Assembly: GCA_046290495.1 (NCBI GenBank)
Contig: JBKAGT010000001.1
Coordinates: 62,001 to 126,000 of the forward strand
DNA length: 64,000 nt
Direction: 5' to 3'
From: PGYR01 sp046290495
GTDB taxonomy: Bacteria; Bacteroidota; Ignavibacteria; Kapaibacteriales; UBA2268
In this document: positions 51,101 through 59,277 of the stretch, piece after piece
Layout of the letters: each line of letters opens with the position of its first letter
Position numbering within the stretch: position 1 is the stretch's first letter
The notes under the pieces: generated by a model
The model's database searches: none
Told to the model about the DNA's origin: nothing
What the model saw: the letters and a program-made list of their open reading frames with translations, nothing else
Made by a program: the position numbers and the translations under genes

Positions 51101-52416
51101 ATGTAGGGAAAAAATCGCCACCGTTTTCTTATGAAGCAGAAATAGGAGTTTTGGGTGCTATGCTATTAACTGCAAAGGCAAGAGATATAGCAATTGATGA
51201 GTTACAAGATACTGATTTTTATGAGCAGAAACACTTACAACTATTCCAATTACTAGAAGAGAAACATAATAACGATGAACCGATAGACTTACTTACAATA
51301 AGTGAAACTGCAAAAAAAAGGTCTTTGCAATTATCAAGAGTTGATATTGCGAAAATCAGTCGAAATGTTGCGACTTCCTCCAATATTTTAGAGTATTGTT
51401 TATTGGTAAAACAGTTTTCAATATCAAGACAAATTCTTAATGGTGCGGGTGAAGTAATTAATCAGATATATAATGGCAAGGGAGAATTTATAAAAGCTTT
51501 TGAATTATTGAAAGATACTTACGAAACAATCGAAAGCAAATTAGAAAAAAACGAAGTTGAAACCGAACAAACATTAGTAAATAGAACAGTTAAAGGCATA
51601 GAAGATATTTACAATGGAGTTACACCAAAGTTAGATTTTCCAATAGATTCATTAAATAAAGTTCTATCATTTTACCAAAAAGAGTATATGGTAATAGGTG
51701 CAAGGTCAAGCGTTGGTAAAACCGCAATGGCACTAACTTTAGCAGAATACTGGGCATCATTAGGATTTAAAGTTTTATTCCTATCAGCAGAAATGGGAAG
51801 CGAGGCAATGACAAAAAGACGTTTAAGTTTTCATTCAGGATTTACATTTAAAGAATTAGAAAATGATATGTATAAACTTAAACAAGCAAAAGAGATACTG
51901 GAACGAAAACTCAAAGGTAATTTATTCATAGATGATAGAAGTGATTTATCAGCAAGAAATTTGAAAGCACGGGTAAAACAAGCAATCAGAAAAGATGGAA
52001 TCCAAATATTTATTGGAGACCATGCCCAACTAATTATAGGACATGGTAAGGAAAGAAGAAATGAAGTTGATAGTATCTCAAAAGCATTCAAAACAACAGC
52101 CAAAGAAACAAACACGTGGGGGGTCCTACTTAGTCAAGTTGGAAGGGAAAGTGTAAAAGCAAAGAGAAGACCAATTAAAGAAGATTTGAAAGAGTCAGGT
52201 TCGTTGGAAGAAGATGCAGACGTAGTATTGTTATTAGATAGACCTGTAACATGGAGCTATGAAAAGGATTGGGATGTAGACGGTGAGAAAGTGCCAATAA
52301 ACACAGTAGGCACAATAGAAATAGGCAAGCAAAGGAATGGAGCACTTACACTTGTTTATAGTTGCTATAGAGGAAATAGAATGAAGTGGGATAATTGGAA
52401 AGGTAATAGTTTTTAA
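51094..52416 (+). CDS. DnaB-type replicative helicase
   Basis: A 440-aa DnaB-family helicase. The N-terminal DnaB domain (about 5-105; P-P-F-S-Y-E-A-E-I-G-V-L-G-A-M-L) is followed by the RecA-like domain, with Walker A G-A-R-S-S-V-G-K-T (about 202-210), Walker B I-F-I-G-D-H-A-Q-L (about 305), L-S-Q-V-G-R-E and the K-E-S-G-S-L-E-E-D-A-D-V-V arginine-finger neighbourhood. It would unwind the element's origin after loading by the initiator. Phage-type DnaB is usual in P22 and satellites. Confidence 0.92.
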   Translation: MVDVGKKSPPFSYEAEIGVLGAMLLTAKARDIAIDELQDTDFYEQKHLQLFQLLEEKHNNDEPIDLLTISETAKKRSLQLSRVDIAKISRNVATSSNILEYCLLVKQFSISRQILNGAGEVINQIYNGKGEFIKAFELLKDTYETIESKLEKNEVETEQTLVNRTVKGIEDIYNGVTPKLDFPIDSLNKVLSFYQKEYMVIGARSSVGKTAMALTLAEYWASLGFKVLFLSAEMGSEAMTKRRLSFHSGFTFKELENDMYKLKQAKEILERKLKGNLFIDDRSDLSARNLKARVKQAIRKDGIQIFIGDHAQLIIGHGKERRNEVDSISKAFKTTAKETNTWGVLLSQVGRESVKAKRRPIKEDLKESGSLEEDADVVLLLDRPVTWSYEKDWDVDGEKVPINTVGTIEIGKQRNGALTLVYSCYRGNRMKWDNWKGNSF

Positions 52417-52422
52417 AAGAAT

Positions 52423-52458
52423 AATGAATAAAAATTAATAGTAAAATGAATAAAAATT
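52423..52458 (+). repeat. 14-bp direct repeat pair in an intergenic region
   Basis: AATGAATAAAAATT occurs at 52423-52436 and again at 52445-52458. The 271-bp gap (52417-52687) has no gene; it also contains GACATAATGTCATG (52513-52526), a partly palindromic motif. It may hold a promoter for the rightward genes or a secondary control site. Confidence 0.45.
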
Positions 52459-52699
52459 CATAATTCAGAATTTGGGGTTTTGAGGTTAGGTTCGTTTACT
52501 ATAAAGTAACACGACATAATGTCATGAGTGTACAAAGCTAACACGCTAAAAAGTTAAGTGTAATAAATACAATAAGTTAAATAATGGGGTTCGGGAGTAT
52601 ATACGACCACGTCAAAATGATTACTAACAGATTTACTTGCAAATAGATTGCAATTAACCATATAATAAGATAATTCAATAACTAATAATGGAGTATAAA

Positions 52700-52975
52700 A
52701 TGATGAGTAAAGATGTAAGAAACGATGAAATCTACACTAAATACGATGCCGTAAGTAGTGGATATAAAAGAAACATCAGAGTTAAAGATGTAGCGAGTGC
52801 AAAGAAATTAATGCAAAGAGTGTTCATGCAGTTACAAGATGGAAAAATAAAACCTTCTACAGCAAAAGTTACCATCAGTAGCTTAAGGGATTTTATTGGA
52901 GCTGTTAAGGATACTAAACTTGAAAATGAAATTAAGGAATTAAAAGAAATGATTGCTAAAATCAAAGGCAAGTAA
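52700..52975 (+). CDS. Hypothetical protein of the element
   Basis: A 91-aa basic helical protein. The start at 52700 is preferred over the in-frame ATG at 52688 because GGAG (52690-52693) then has normal spacing; the same AATAATGGAG leader precedes the gene at 53210. Sequence rich in Lys, ending in an amphipathic helix (K-E-M-I-A-K-I-K-G-K). No family recognised. Its stop overlaps the next ATG by 1 bp. Confidence 0.55.
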   Translation: MMSKDVRNDEIYTKYDAVSSGYKRNIRVKDVASAKKLMQRVFMQLQDGKIKPSTAKVTISSLRDFIGAVKDTKLENEIKELKEMIAKIKGK

Positions 52976-53205
52976 TGAAATACGAACTTGCCCAAACGAA
53001 AAAGAAACTGCTGGAAAAGAAGGGAAGGGAAAAGCAAAAGCAAACATTAAAACAATATGATACCGTTTTGTCAAAAGTTGACAAAACGGATAACAACCAA
53101 CCAACCGCCTTTGCTACAAAACCCAAACCAAAAACACCAGCAAAGCCACACAATACAAGGGAAGAAATTGCTAAGGAATATTTATTAACTAATAATGGAG
53201 AATAA
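52975..53205 (+). CDS. Small basic hypothetical protein
   Basis: A 76-aa Lys/Gln-rich protein with a Pro/Lys-rich C-terminal part (K-P-K-P-K-T-P-A-K-P). It is coupled with both neighbours (TAATG overlap upstream; the SD of the next gene lies inside its end). No recognised domain; a nucleic-acid-binding or scaffold role would fit the charge, as inference. Confidence 0.5.
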   Translation: MKYELAQTKKKLLEKKGREKQKQTLKQYDTVLSKVDKTDNNQPTAFATKPKPKTPAKPHNTREEIAKEYLLTNNGE

Positions 53206-53209
53206 CCAA

Positions 53210-53644
53210 ATGAATTTTGAAAATGAATTAAACAAGATTAAGCAAAGTATAGCAGGTACAAAGTTAAATGAGAATCCTGTTAAATTTAGTGAGCTAACAA
53301 TTAACCATCTATACTTTATTGATGAAGATACAACTGAAGTGAACAGCAACGGCACTCTATCAAAGAAATATAGTATTTCGCATAGAATAGCACTTGAGAG
53401 CCGTTCAGATGGTAAATGTTATATAAACCCCTCTGATATGGTTAAAGTGCTTTCTGAAGCTCTAAAACAAGCCAAAGGTAAGCACCATATAATATTTTCA
53501 ACAAGGGTGCTATATGATTCAGATAATAATCAAAGAAACCAACAAGAATTAACTGAAGTTATGAACTCTGAAAACCTGACTATTAACCAACCGAAAGAGT
53601 ATAAAAAAATATTTGAACTAATTAAGAAACTACGAAATGAATAA
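53210..53644 (+). CDS. Hypothetical protein of the element
   Basis: A 144-aa protein from the ATG at 53210, preceded by GGAG at 53197-53200; an in-frame ATG at 53195 would overlap the SD. Mixed alpha/beta sequence with G-S... free, no membrane part. No family recognised. Overlaps the next gene by 8 bp. Confidence 0.5.
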   Translation: MNFENELNKIKQSIAGTKLNENPVKFSELTINHLYFIDEDTTEVNSNGTLSKKYSISHRIALESRSDGKCYINPSDMVKVLSEALKQAKGKHHIIFSTRVLYDSDNNQRNQQELTEVMNSENLTINQPKEYKKIFELIKKLRNE

Positions 53645-53999
53645 GACCATGATTAACAATAGAAGTATCCATCAGATGTTAGACACTATAAGCCACCTAT
53701 CAAATGTAATAAATGATTACAGATACTATATTGAAGTATTGCAACAACAACTAAGTAACACACCAACCCCACTTATATGGAATGGTACTCTTAATGATTT
53801 AACGGCTCTAATAGATAGTTTAACAGCTAATGGATATATAAACACTAATGATTCTGAAGTATCAAAGTTATTCCTATTCAATAACAGAACTATAACAGCA
53901 AGACAATTGCAACGAACACGAAATCGTTTGAATGATTACAAAGACCCTGACTACAAACCCAGCCAACAAATGCAGGTGATAATAGAAGATATTGAATAA
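53637..53999 (+). CDS. Hypothetical protein of the element
   Basis: A 120-aa protein with an N-terminal helix (residues about 10-40), a short beta part and a helical end (A-R-Q-L-Q-R-T-R-N-R-L-N-D-Y-K-D). The end looks like an HTH-type recognition helix, but not clearly enough to name. 82 bp separate it from the next gene. Confidence 0.5.
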   Translation: MNKTMINNRSIHQMLDTISHLSNVINDYRYYIEVLQQQLSNTPTPLIWNGTLNDLTALIDSLTANGYINTNDSEVSKLFLFNNRTITARQLQRTRNRLNDYKDPDYKPSQQMQVIIEDIE

Positions 54000-54081
54000 A
54001 TCCCTAAATTGTCCCCAACTATATATAATGCAATTAGTTATATTGTTTATATGATAATTCACAAACAAAATAATTTATTAA

Positions 54082-54744
54082 ATGAATATGTTAAAGCGTT
54101 TTAATACAAGGTATTACAAGTCTAATGAGAGAAACTCTGAAAATTGGTTTACACCGAAAGTAAAAGATTTTAATCCGAGTAATAAGGATGTAAAGAGAAT
54201 CAACAAAGAGTTAGAAGAAATTAGAACAAGTATTAATAATCATAAGCAATCTATTGAGAATCAAAACAATCAATTAGTTGAAATAGATTCTACTATTAAA
54301 GATGCAATCAGTAAGCACACCAACGGCACTTTGAATAACAAAGAGTTTGAAGAAACAATCAAACAATGTAAGAGCAATAAGAGTAAAATTCTAAATAGCG
54401 TTGATGTTCATATAACTGAAGAAATAATTGAATCATTAAAAGCAAAGGAATCTGAATTAACAGAGCAACTTAATAAGTACAAAGAGAATGCAAAAAGTGA
54501 ACTGATAGATAAAAAAGTGAAAGAGTTAGAGAAGCAATATTCAAAGCTTCAGGAAGTAGCATTAAACTTTGAATCTGAATTACAGAGCGTTTCACAAATA
54601 GCAACCGATATTAAAAGAATAGATGAAAACTTCAATAAGAATGGTTTGCACTACAGCAGAATATACAATGGAATAGATGAAATTGCTGTTAATACAAATG
54701 AGGTACTTTCTTCAGTTGATAATTTAATTGGATTAGGAAAATGA
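54082..54744 (+). CDS. Coiled-coil protein
   Basis: A 220-aa protein whose central region (about residues 35-160) is a long heptad-rich coiled coil of Lys, Glu, Ile and Asn. No membrane segment. It overlaps the next gene by 4 bp and starts the three-gene cassette that ends with the tail-like protein at 55395-57803. A tail or scaffolding part is possible; function unknown. Confidence 0.55.
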   Translation: MNMLKRFNTRYYKSNERNSENWFTPKVKDFNPSNKDVKRINKELEEIRTSINNHKQSIENQNNQLVEIDSTIKDAISKHTNGTLNNKEFEETIKQCKSNKSKILNSVDVHITEEIIESLKAKESELTEQLNKYKENAKSELIDKKVKELEKQYSKLQEVALNFESELQSVSQIATDIKRIDENFNKNGLHYSRIYNGIDEIAVNTNEVLSSVDNLIGLGK

Positions 54745-55394
54745 ACTATTTAAGACCTATTGATAATCCAAATAGATTAACTATTGATGAACTTGAAAGC
54801 TATGTTAATTTGATGTATCAGTATGATATTAATAAACCATTATTTCAAGATTTAATCAGTTTAAAAGATGGGTTGGGATTAGAAGAGTATCAGCAAAATC
54901 TTGTAATGTTATACGAACTAAAACGGCAAGACGACCGAATCAAAGCGAACGAATATAAGTTAAAATCAAAAGAGTTAGAATTTAAAAAACAAGTGGAAAA
55001 TAGTACAATGTTAGATAAACAAAATTATAATAATGCTGTTATGAGTTATAACAGTTTTGAGCCAGAGCAAATATTAAATGGTGGCGAAGGTTTAATATTT
55101 ACATCTTTACAAATTGCTCTAAAATTAGAAGATGAAGATTTTGATAGAGTAATTAGAACCGTAAGCATGAACAAGGATTTTAACCTTGCAAGTATCATGT
55201 ATAACTATAATCATGAAGCTACAAAGTTAGCAGTAGAAACAAGCTATATTAAAGATAATAAGCTATATCCTGAAGGAACTGAAATGCTTATTGATAAATA
55301 TGTTATGTATGAATCAATAAAGAATGGTAAGGATATAAATGAGCTTAGAAGAAATATTGATAATAGAATATTGGATAATTCCACAGGTTTATAA
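54741..55394 (+). CDS. Hypothetical protein upstream of the tail-like gene
   Basis: A 217-aa helical acidic/basic protein with no recognised family. Its stop codon is directly followed by the GTG start of the next gene (55395), so they should be co-translated. Position suggests a virion-associated function together with the neighbours. Confidence 0.5.
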   Translation: MNYLRPIDNPNRLTIDELESYVNLMYQYDINKPLFQDLISLKDGLGLEEYQQNLVMLYELKRQDDRIKANEYKLKSKELEFKKQVENSTMLDKQNYNNAVMSYNSFEPEQILNGGEGLIFTSLQIALKLEDEDFDRVIRTVSMNKDFNLASIMYNYNHEATKLAVETSYIKDNKLYPEGTEMLIDKYVMYESIKNGKDINELRRNIDNRILDNSTGL

Positions 55395-57803
55395 GTGGCT
55401 ACATATAGACAAACAATGACAAGATATGAAGATGGTTACGGAGATGTTACCATAGACATTATACTTGCTAACACTTACGATAATATCTTTACTGATGAAT
55501 ATTATTCTATTAACATTATTGATTTTAAAGATATTGACAAGCAGAATGAGAATGCAATCGGACAACTATCTACAGATGAAGCTTCGTTTGAAATAAATGA
55601 AGCGACTTTTAAAATGAACGATAATAGTACAATAGTTGCAGATGGAAAAACTCAACTTGAAATAGATAATGAAGCACTCGATTATTGTTTAAATTCAATA
55701 AAACCGAATTACAAATATATTGGTGTTTTTGTAAATACTTCAGACTTGCCAGACTTTGAGGATGCAATATTTATTGGTGGTGTTGAATTCAATTTTGAGG
55801 AAGAACATTTACTTTGGAGTGGTGACGATTACGACGATGTAAGAAACCCACTTAAAAGCTATAAATTTAAAGCAACCCCGATACAAGAAGCTCTTTTTGA
55901 TGCAGTTAGCTTACAAAGTGCAATAGATTTAAAGGCCGTAGAATTAAAAGCAGTTACTACTTCATTTCCAGCAGGTTATGAAGATGGAGATTTTTCAACT
56001 AAAATACCATTTTTAATAAAATTCGACACACTATTAAAAACTATTACAGATGGGTATGAACAAGCTCTTTCAAATAATGGGTTTGGTAACTTCAATATTA
56101 CTTATTCAGATTGTACTTTAGATGGTAAATTCCATCCAACAAGGTTTAACAAGCCGTTAAAAGATAGTGTAATTGGATTTGTTGTATCATATTCAGGTTA
56201 TGATGGTTTGTTTGATGCTGATGGAGATGGTTATGAAGATTACATGACTGTATATGGAGACGATGGGCGTACAATTAAACTAATAGGCGGATCAGATGTA
56301 CCAGCATTGGAAGCTTTTTATGTATCATTAACAAATATATTTCCTGTATCTGAATTAGATGACAAAGATTATAGAGAGGAAGTTCTAAGGGAAACGGCTG
56401 CAGGGTATTTGTGGCAAGATAACAGCAGAGTAGAAGATAGTTTCACCAATCTGTTATACTCATTAGCTACTGATTTTGGTTTAGCATTGGAATTTGATTT
56501 TATAACACAATCGGATATTGTAGTAAAGTTTATTCCTAAATCTGAAGTGGAATCAACTCAACTTTATATTAAAAATGCAGAAAAAGCAACTAGCAAAAGA
56601 TTTGCAATTGAAAAAAGAGAAGAGGAAAGACTACCAAAGGGTATAACTTCGCATTTATCATTAGAAGGTGAAAATGAAATTATAGATAATGAAGCGAAAC
56701 CAACCCACACCACCACACCAAGTAAAAGATTTGGTGAAGAGCAATTCAATCTAAAATCACTAGTTGGAATTACAGCTCCATTGTGGCGTACAACTTCAAA
56801 AGTTTATAATAGTGTAAATGAACAAAATCAATATCCACTAAATAGTAATAGGTTTGTTCAACAAACAGACCCCGATGTTAGTATTGATGCTATAAATGGG
56901 CTTTGTATCCCTTATAATATAGTTCATTATGATAGTTCTAATACATACTATTCAAATGCCGTGCCGTGGAACTCTGTTAGTTTTAGTTCTAGTGTTTATA
57001 TGTACGTTCCTAAAAGAGTTGGTGAGGAAAAAGCACCAACAAATTATGTAACACCTGCAGGGATGTATAAGATTAAAAAGAATGGAACTGATTTTGATTT
57101 CACTTCATTAGAGAGTTACAGGAAAACAGTTAATGCCTTAGATGTTGCTGATTATGGACGTGAACTAAGTTTAACAGTTCCTTATTTAATGGCTTTTTCG
57201 GATTCATCAAATGGTGCTGGTGCTGACATTAAAAACCTAACGATTGGTAGGAAGGTTATTTTAGATTCAGTAGAATTTTTAGTTACAGGATTTAAAATTG
57301 ATTTCGATAAATGGAAAGTTGACATTAAACTTGAAAGAGCAGGGCGTTTTGATTATGAGAATAGTTCCGATACTTCAGATTATTCAGGGAAGTTGAGCAA
57401 TATTCAATCCACTGAAAGTACAAGTGAGGGCGGAGGTGCTTTTAAATATACAGCTTCAGGAACTATAAAAGCAGGGCAATTAGTAAGCTTAGTTACTGAT
57501 TCTACAGTAGAGGCAAGCGTTTGTTCAAATACTCATTATGATAGAATAATTGGTATAGCTCTAAATGATGCTTTAAATACTGAAGGCGTTAGTGTTCAAA
57601 CAAGTGGAAATGTAGAAATTTCATCTCTAGGAGGCTCTGTAAATGATGCAGTTTTTTTAAGAGATGTATCTTCTACAGTTAATGTTTCACGTACTCAATT
57701 AACAGCTAAAACAGGCTCTGAAGATTATTATATTCAGGTTGGTAAAGTTGTTGGAACTGATGTAATGAAAATTGAAATTAAAGAGGGTTTTGTATTACCT
57801 TAA
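55395..57803 (+). CDS. Large phage tail/baseplate-like protein
   Basis: An 802-aa protein starting at GTG 55395, directly after the previous stop. The mid region (about 350-460: F-T-N-L-L-Y-S-L-A-T-D-F-G-L-A-L-E-F) resembles the hub part of phage tail proteins; D-A-D-G-D-G-Y-E-D (about 274-282) looks like a calcium loop; residues about 590-650 (I-G-R-K-V-I-L-D-S-V-E-F) are beta-rich, and the C-terminal 115 residues have the G-T-I-K-A-G-Q-L-V / G-I-A-L-N-D / V-Q-T-S-G-N-V pattern of phage head-decoration and fibre domains. So a virion component is likely. It is the last gene before a terminator. Confidence 0.55.
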   Translation: MATYRQTMTRYEDGYGDVTIDIILANTYDNIFTDEYYSINIIDFKDIDKQNENAIGQLSTDEASFEINEATFKMNDNSTIVADGKTQLEIDNEALDYCLNSIKPNYKYIGVFVNTSDLPDFEDAIFIGGVEFNFEEEHLLWSGDDYDDVRNPLKSYKFKATPIQEALFDAVSLQSAIDLKAVELKAVTTSFPAGYEDGDFSTKIPFLIKFDTLLKTITDGYEQALSNNGFGNFNITYSDCTLDGKFHPTRFNKPLKDSVIGFVVSYSGYDGLFDADGDGYEDYMTVYGDDGRTIKLIGGSDVPALEAFYVSLTNIFPVSELDDKDYREEVLRETAAGYLWQDNSRVEDSFTNLLYSLATDFGLALEFDFITQSDIVVKFIPKSEVESTQLYIKNAEKATSKRFAIEKREEERLPKGITSHLSLEGENEIIDNEAKPTHTTTPSKRFGEEQFNLKSLVGITAPLWRTTSKVYNSVNEQNQYPLNSNRFVQQTDPDVSIDAINGLCIPYNIVHYDSSNTYYSNAVPWNSVSFSSSVYMYVPKRVGEEKAPTNYVTPAGMYKIKKNGTDFDFTSLESYRKTVNALDVADYGRELSLTVPYLMAFSDSSNGAGADIKNLTIGRKVILDSVEFLVTGFKIDFDKWKVDIKLERAGRFDYENSSDTSDYSGKLSNIQSTESTSEGGGAFKYTASGTIKAGQLVSLVTDSTVEASVCSNTHYDRIIGIALNDALNTEGVSVQTSGNVEISSLGGSVNDAVFLRDVSSTVNVSRTQLTAKTGSEDYYIQVGKVVGTDVMKIEIKEGFVLP

Positions 57804-57843
57804 TTTTGTTTATATCTTGAATTCCATATATGAACACCTCGAG

Positions 57844-57875
57844 ACCTCTGTTATTAATTTAACAGGGGTTTTTTA
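57844..57875 (+). terminator. Rho-independent terminator
   Basis: ACCTCTGTT (57844-57852) pairs with AACAGGGGT (57861-57869) (one G-T wobble), then TTTTTT. Ends the rightward operon of the element. Confidence 0.85.
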
Positions 57876-57961
57876 TTGCAGGAAATTAAAACATTCACTT
57901 GCTATAAACGTATATATTTATTATATTTACGTGATATTTCAATAACAAATTATAGCAGTAA

Positions 57962-58252
57962 ATGACCCACCTAGATAGATTTATTGATTCCTTAACTGAA
58001 GAAGATTTTATTAACGCTTATCCTGGTAGTTTAGAGCTACTTTTAGATGAATCAGGCAAAGGATTAGAAGTATGTAAGTACATTCAGAAAAACGTGCCTT
58101 CTATTTCGCTTTATATTGGTAACGTATCCAAATTTCATGACAAGCTTCAGGAATATATGAAAGGGAAAGAGCATGAAATGAAAAAAGTAGCATTAGATAT
58201 GCGAATAAGTGAACAATCATTATTAAGAGCTATCAAAAAGAATAGAGAATGA
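57962..58252 (+). CDS. Small HTH-like protein at the right end of the element (Mor-like?)
   Basis: A 96-aa protein whose second half (I-S-L-Y-I-G-N-V-S-K-F-H-D-K-L..., then V-A-L-D-M-R-I-S-E-Q-S-L-L-R-A-I-K-K-N) resembles the C-terminal HTH of the Mor/C late activators of Mu-like phages, though weakly. It is transcribed on its own, after the terminator at 57844-57875, and lies 160 bp before attR. It may be an activator; other small HTH families are possible. Confidence 0.5.
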   Translation: MTHLDRFIDSLTEEDFINAYPGSLELLLDESGKGLEVCKYIQKNVPSISLYIGNVSKFHDKLQEYMKGKEHEMKKVALDMRISEQSLLRAIKKNRE

Positions 58253-58411
58253 TAATTCTAATATTTGCTTATTAATTAGATTTTGTTAGATTGGATTAGT
58301 TCTAATCAGCAATAAGTTAAAAAGTTTGCAAGTATAAATGCAAAATCGTTTTTAAAGGAACCACTATAAACAACTGAAATATAAGGGTTTACAAGAGATT
58401 TGATGTTTTTA

Positions 58412-58432
58412 AAATTCATTCAATCATAAGTA
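58412..58432 (+). other. attR (21-bp core)
   Basis: Identical to attL (46456-46476). Here the last base pair extends to TAA, so the joined sequence reads F-N-H-K-stop(TAA) before the terminator at 58460-58495. A perfect 6-bp inverted repeat GATTAG-TT-CTAATC lies 105 bp inside (58294-58307), a possible recombination-accessory site. Confidence 0.85.
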
Positions 58433-58459
58433 AAACCCCAACTATTTATTTATGAGAAC

Positions 58460-58495
58460 AACCTACTTCGGAGTAATCTGAGGTAGGTTTTTTTT
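58460..58495 (+). terminator. Probable original dps terminator
   Basis: AACCTAC (58460-58466) pairs with GTAGGTT (58483-58489), followed by a run of T (58490-58495). No gene of the element ends close before it; it lies 28 bp past attR, where the dps stop would stand after excision. The inner loop holds UACU-UCGG-AGUA, which could form a stable alternative small hairpin. Confidence 0.75.
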
Positions 58496-58548
58496 ATGTT
58501 ATCTCATAAGATTATAGAGCTATTTACGTATTTTATAAATTAAATAAT

Positions 58549-59274
58549 ATGAAAGAATCAGAAACAATGACAACACAATCACTCAATGGTAAAAACATAC
58601 TAATAACCGGCTCGACTAAAGGAATCGGATTGTCCATTGCAAACAAAGTGGCAGAGATGGGAGCTACTCCTATCATCACAGGTAGAGATACTAGCAATAA
58701 TAATCAATACCCAAAAAATGCTAAAGTGTATTCAGTTGATTTGTCCGAAGAGGGCGAGGTAGAAAAGCTAGCAAATGAGTTGAACAATGATGGAATACAA
58801 ATTGATGTTCTCATCAACAATGCCGGCACAACTATAGTAAAAAACTTTGCAGATATGAGTTTACAAGACTTTGATAGGGTTAACAATCTCAACTATCGCT
58901 CGGTCTTCACTATTACGAATAAGTTTTTACCAGATATAATCAAATCAAATGGTGGCATAGTGAATATTCTATCAGTTGCAGCTCGCGATATATTCACTGG
59001 CAATTCGCTCTATTCGTCGAGCAAAGCGGCAGTCACAACTATGATGAATGTTCTCCGAGAAGAAATGCGTGACAGCAAAGTTGATGTTGTCAATGTATTT
59101 CCCGGAGCTACAAGTACTGATTTGTGGCCCGATGATCTGCGAAGTGAACATGAACATAAAATGATGTCAGCTGACGAAGTAGCCGATGCGGTAGGAGACC
59201 TCATCCCATCAATTGTCAGAGGGAATTTGACAGTAGAAGAATTAGTAATAAGACCAAAATCTGGTAATATATAG
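58549..59274 (+). CDS. Short-chain dehydrogenase/reductase
   Basis: A 241-aa SDR with the classical motifs: T-G-S-T-K-G-I-G (cofactor), N-N-A-G and the catalytic Ser/Tyr-Lys in Y-S-S-S-K. ATG codons at 58549 and 58567 are both possible starts. It reduces or oxidises a carbonyl/alcohol with NAD(P)H; substrate unknown. It ends 3 bp before uvrC, so the two may be co-transcribed. Confidence 0.9.
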   Translation: MKESETMTTQSLNGKNILITGSTKGIGLSIANKVAEMGATPIITGRDTSNNNQYPKNAKVYSVDLSEEGEVEKLANELNNDGIQIDVLINNAGTTIVKNFADMSLQDFDRVNNLNYRSVFTITNKFLPDIIKSNGGIVNILSVAARDIFTGNSLYSSSKAAVTTMMNVLREEMRDSKVDVVNVFPGATSTDLWPDDLRSEHEHKMMSADEVADAVGDLIPSIVRGNLTVEELVIRPKSGNI

Positions 59275-59277
59275 TCA

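Larger units (their letters stand above)
46456..58432. mobile_element. Integrated 12-kb element in the 3' end of dps (satellite or reduced prophage)
   Basis: Exact 21-bp direct repeats (46456-46476 and 58412-58432) enclose the region. Its gene order is integrase, divergent repressor, two excisionase/HTH genes, a small-gene block, initiator with internal origin, DnaB-type helicase, then ten rightward genes of which most are unknown. Size and order match phage-inducible satellites and small prophages. No terminase, portal, major capsid, protease, holin or lysin was recognised. The repeats and the integrase next to one of them give strong support for site-specific integration; the satellite label is inference. 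Confidence 0.85.

Noticed and set aside
52700..53999. Anti-phage defence island in the element
   Set aside because: The small genes there match no defence family I know; calling them defence would be guesswork.
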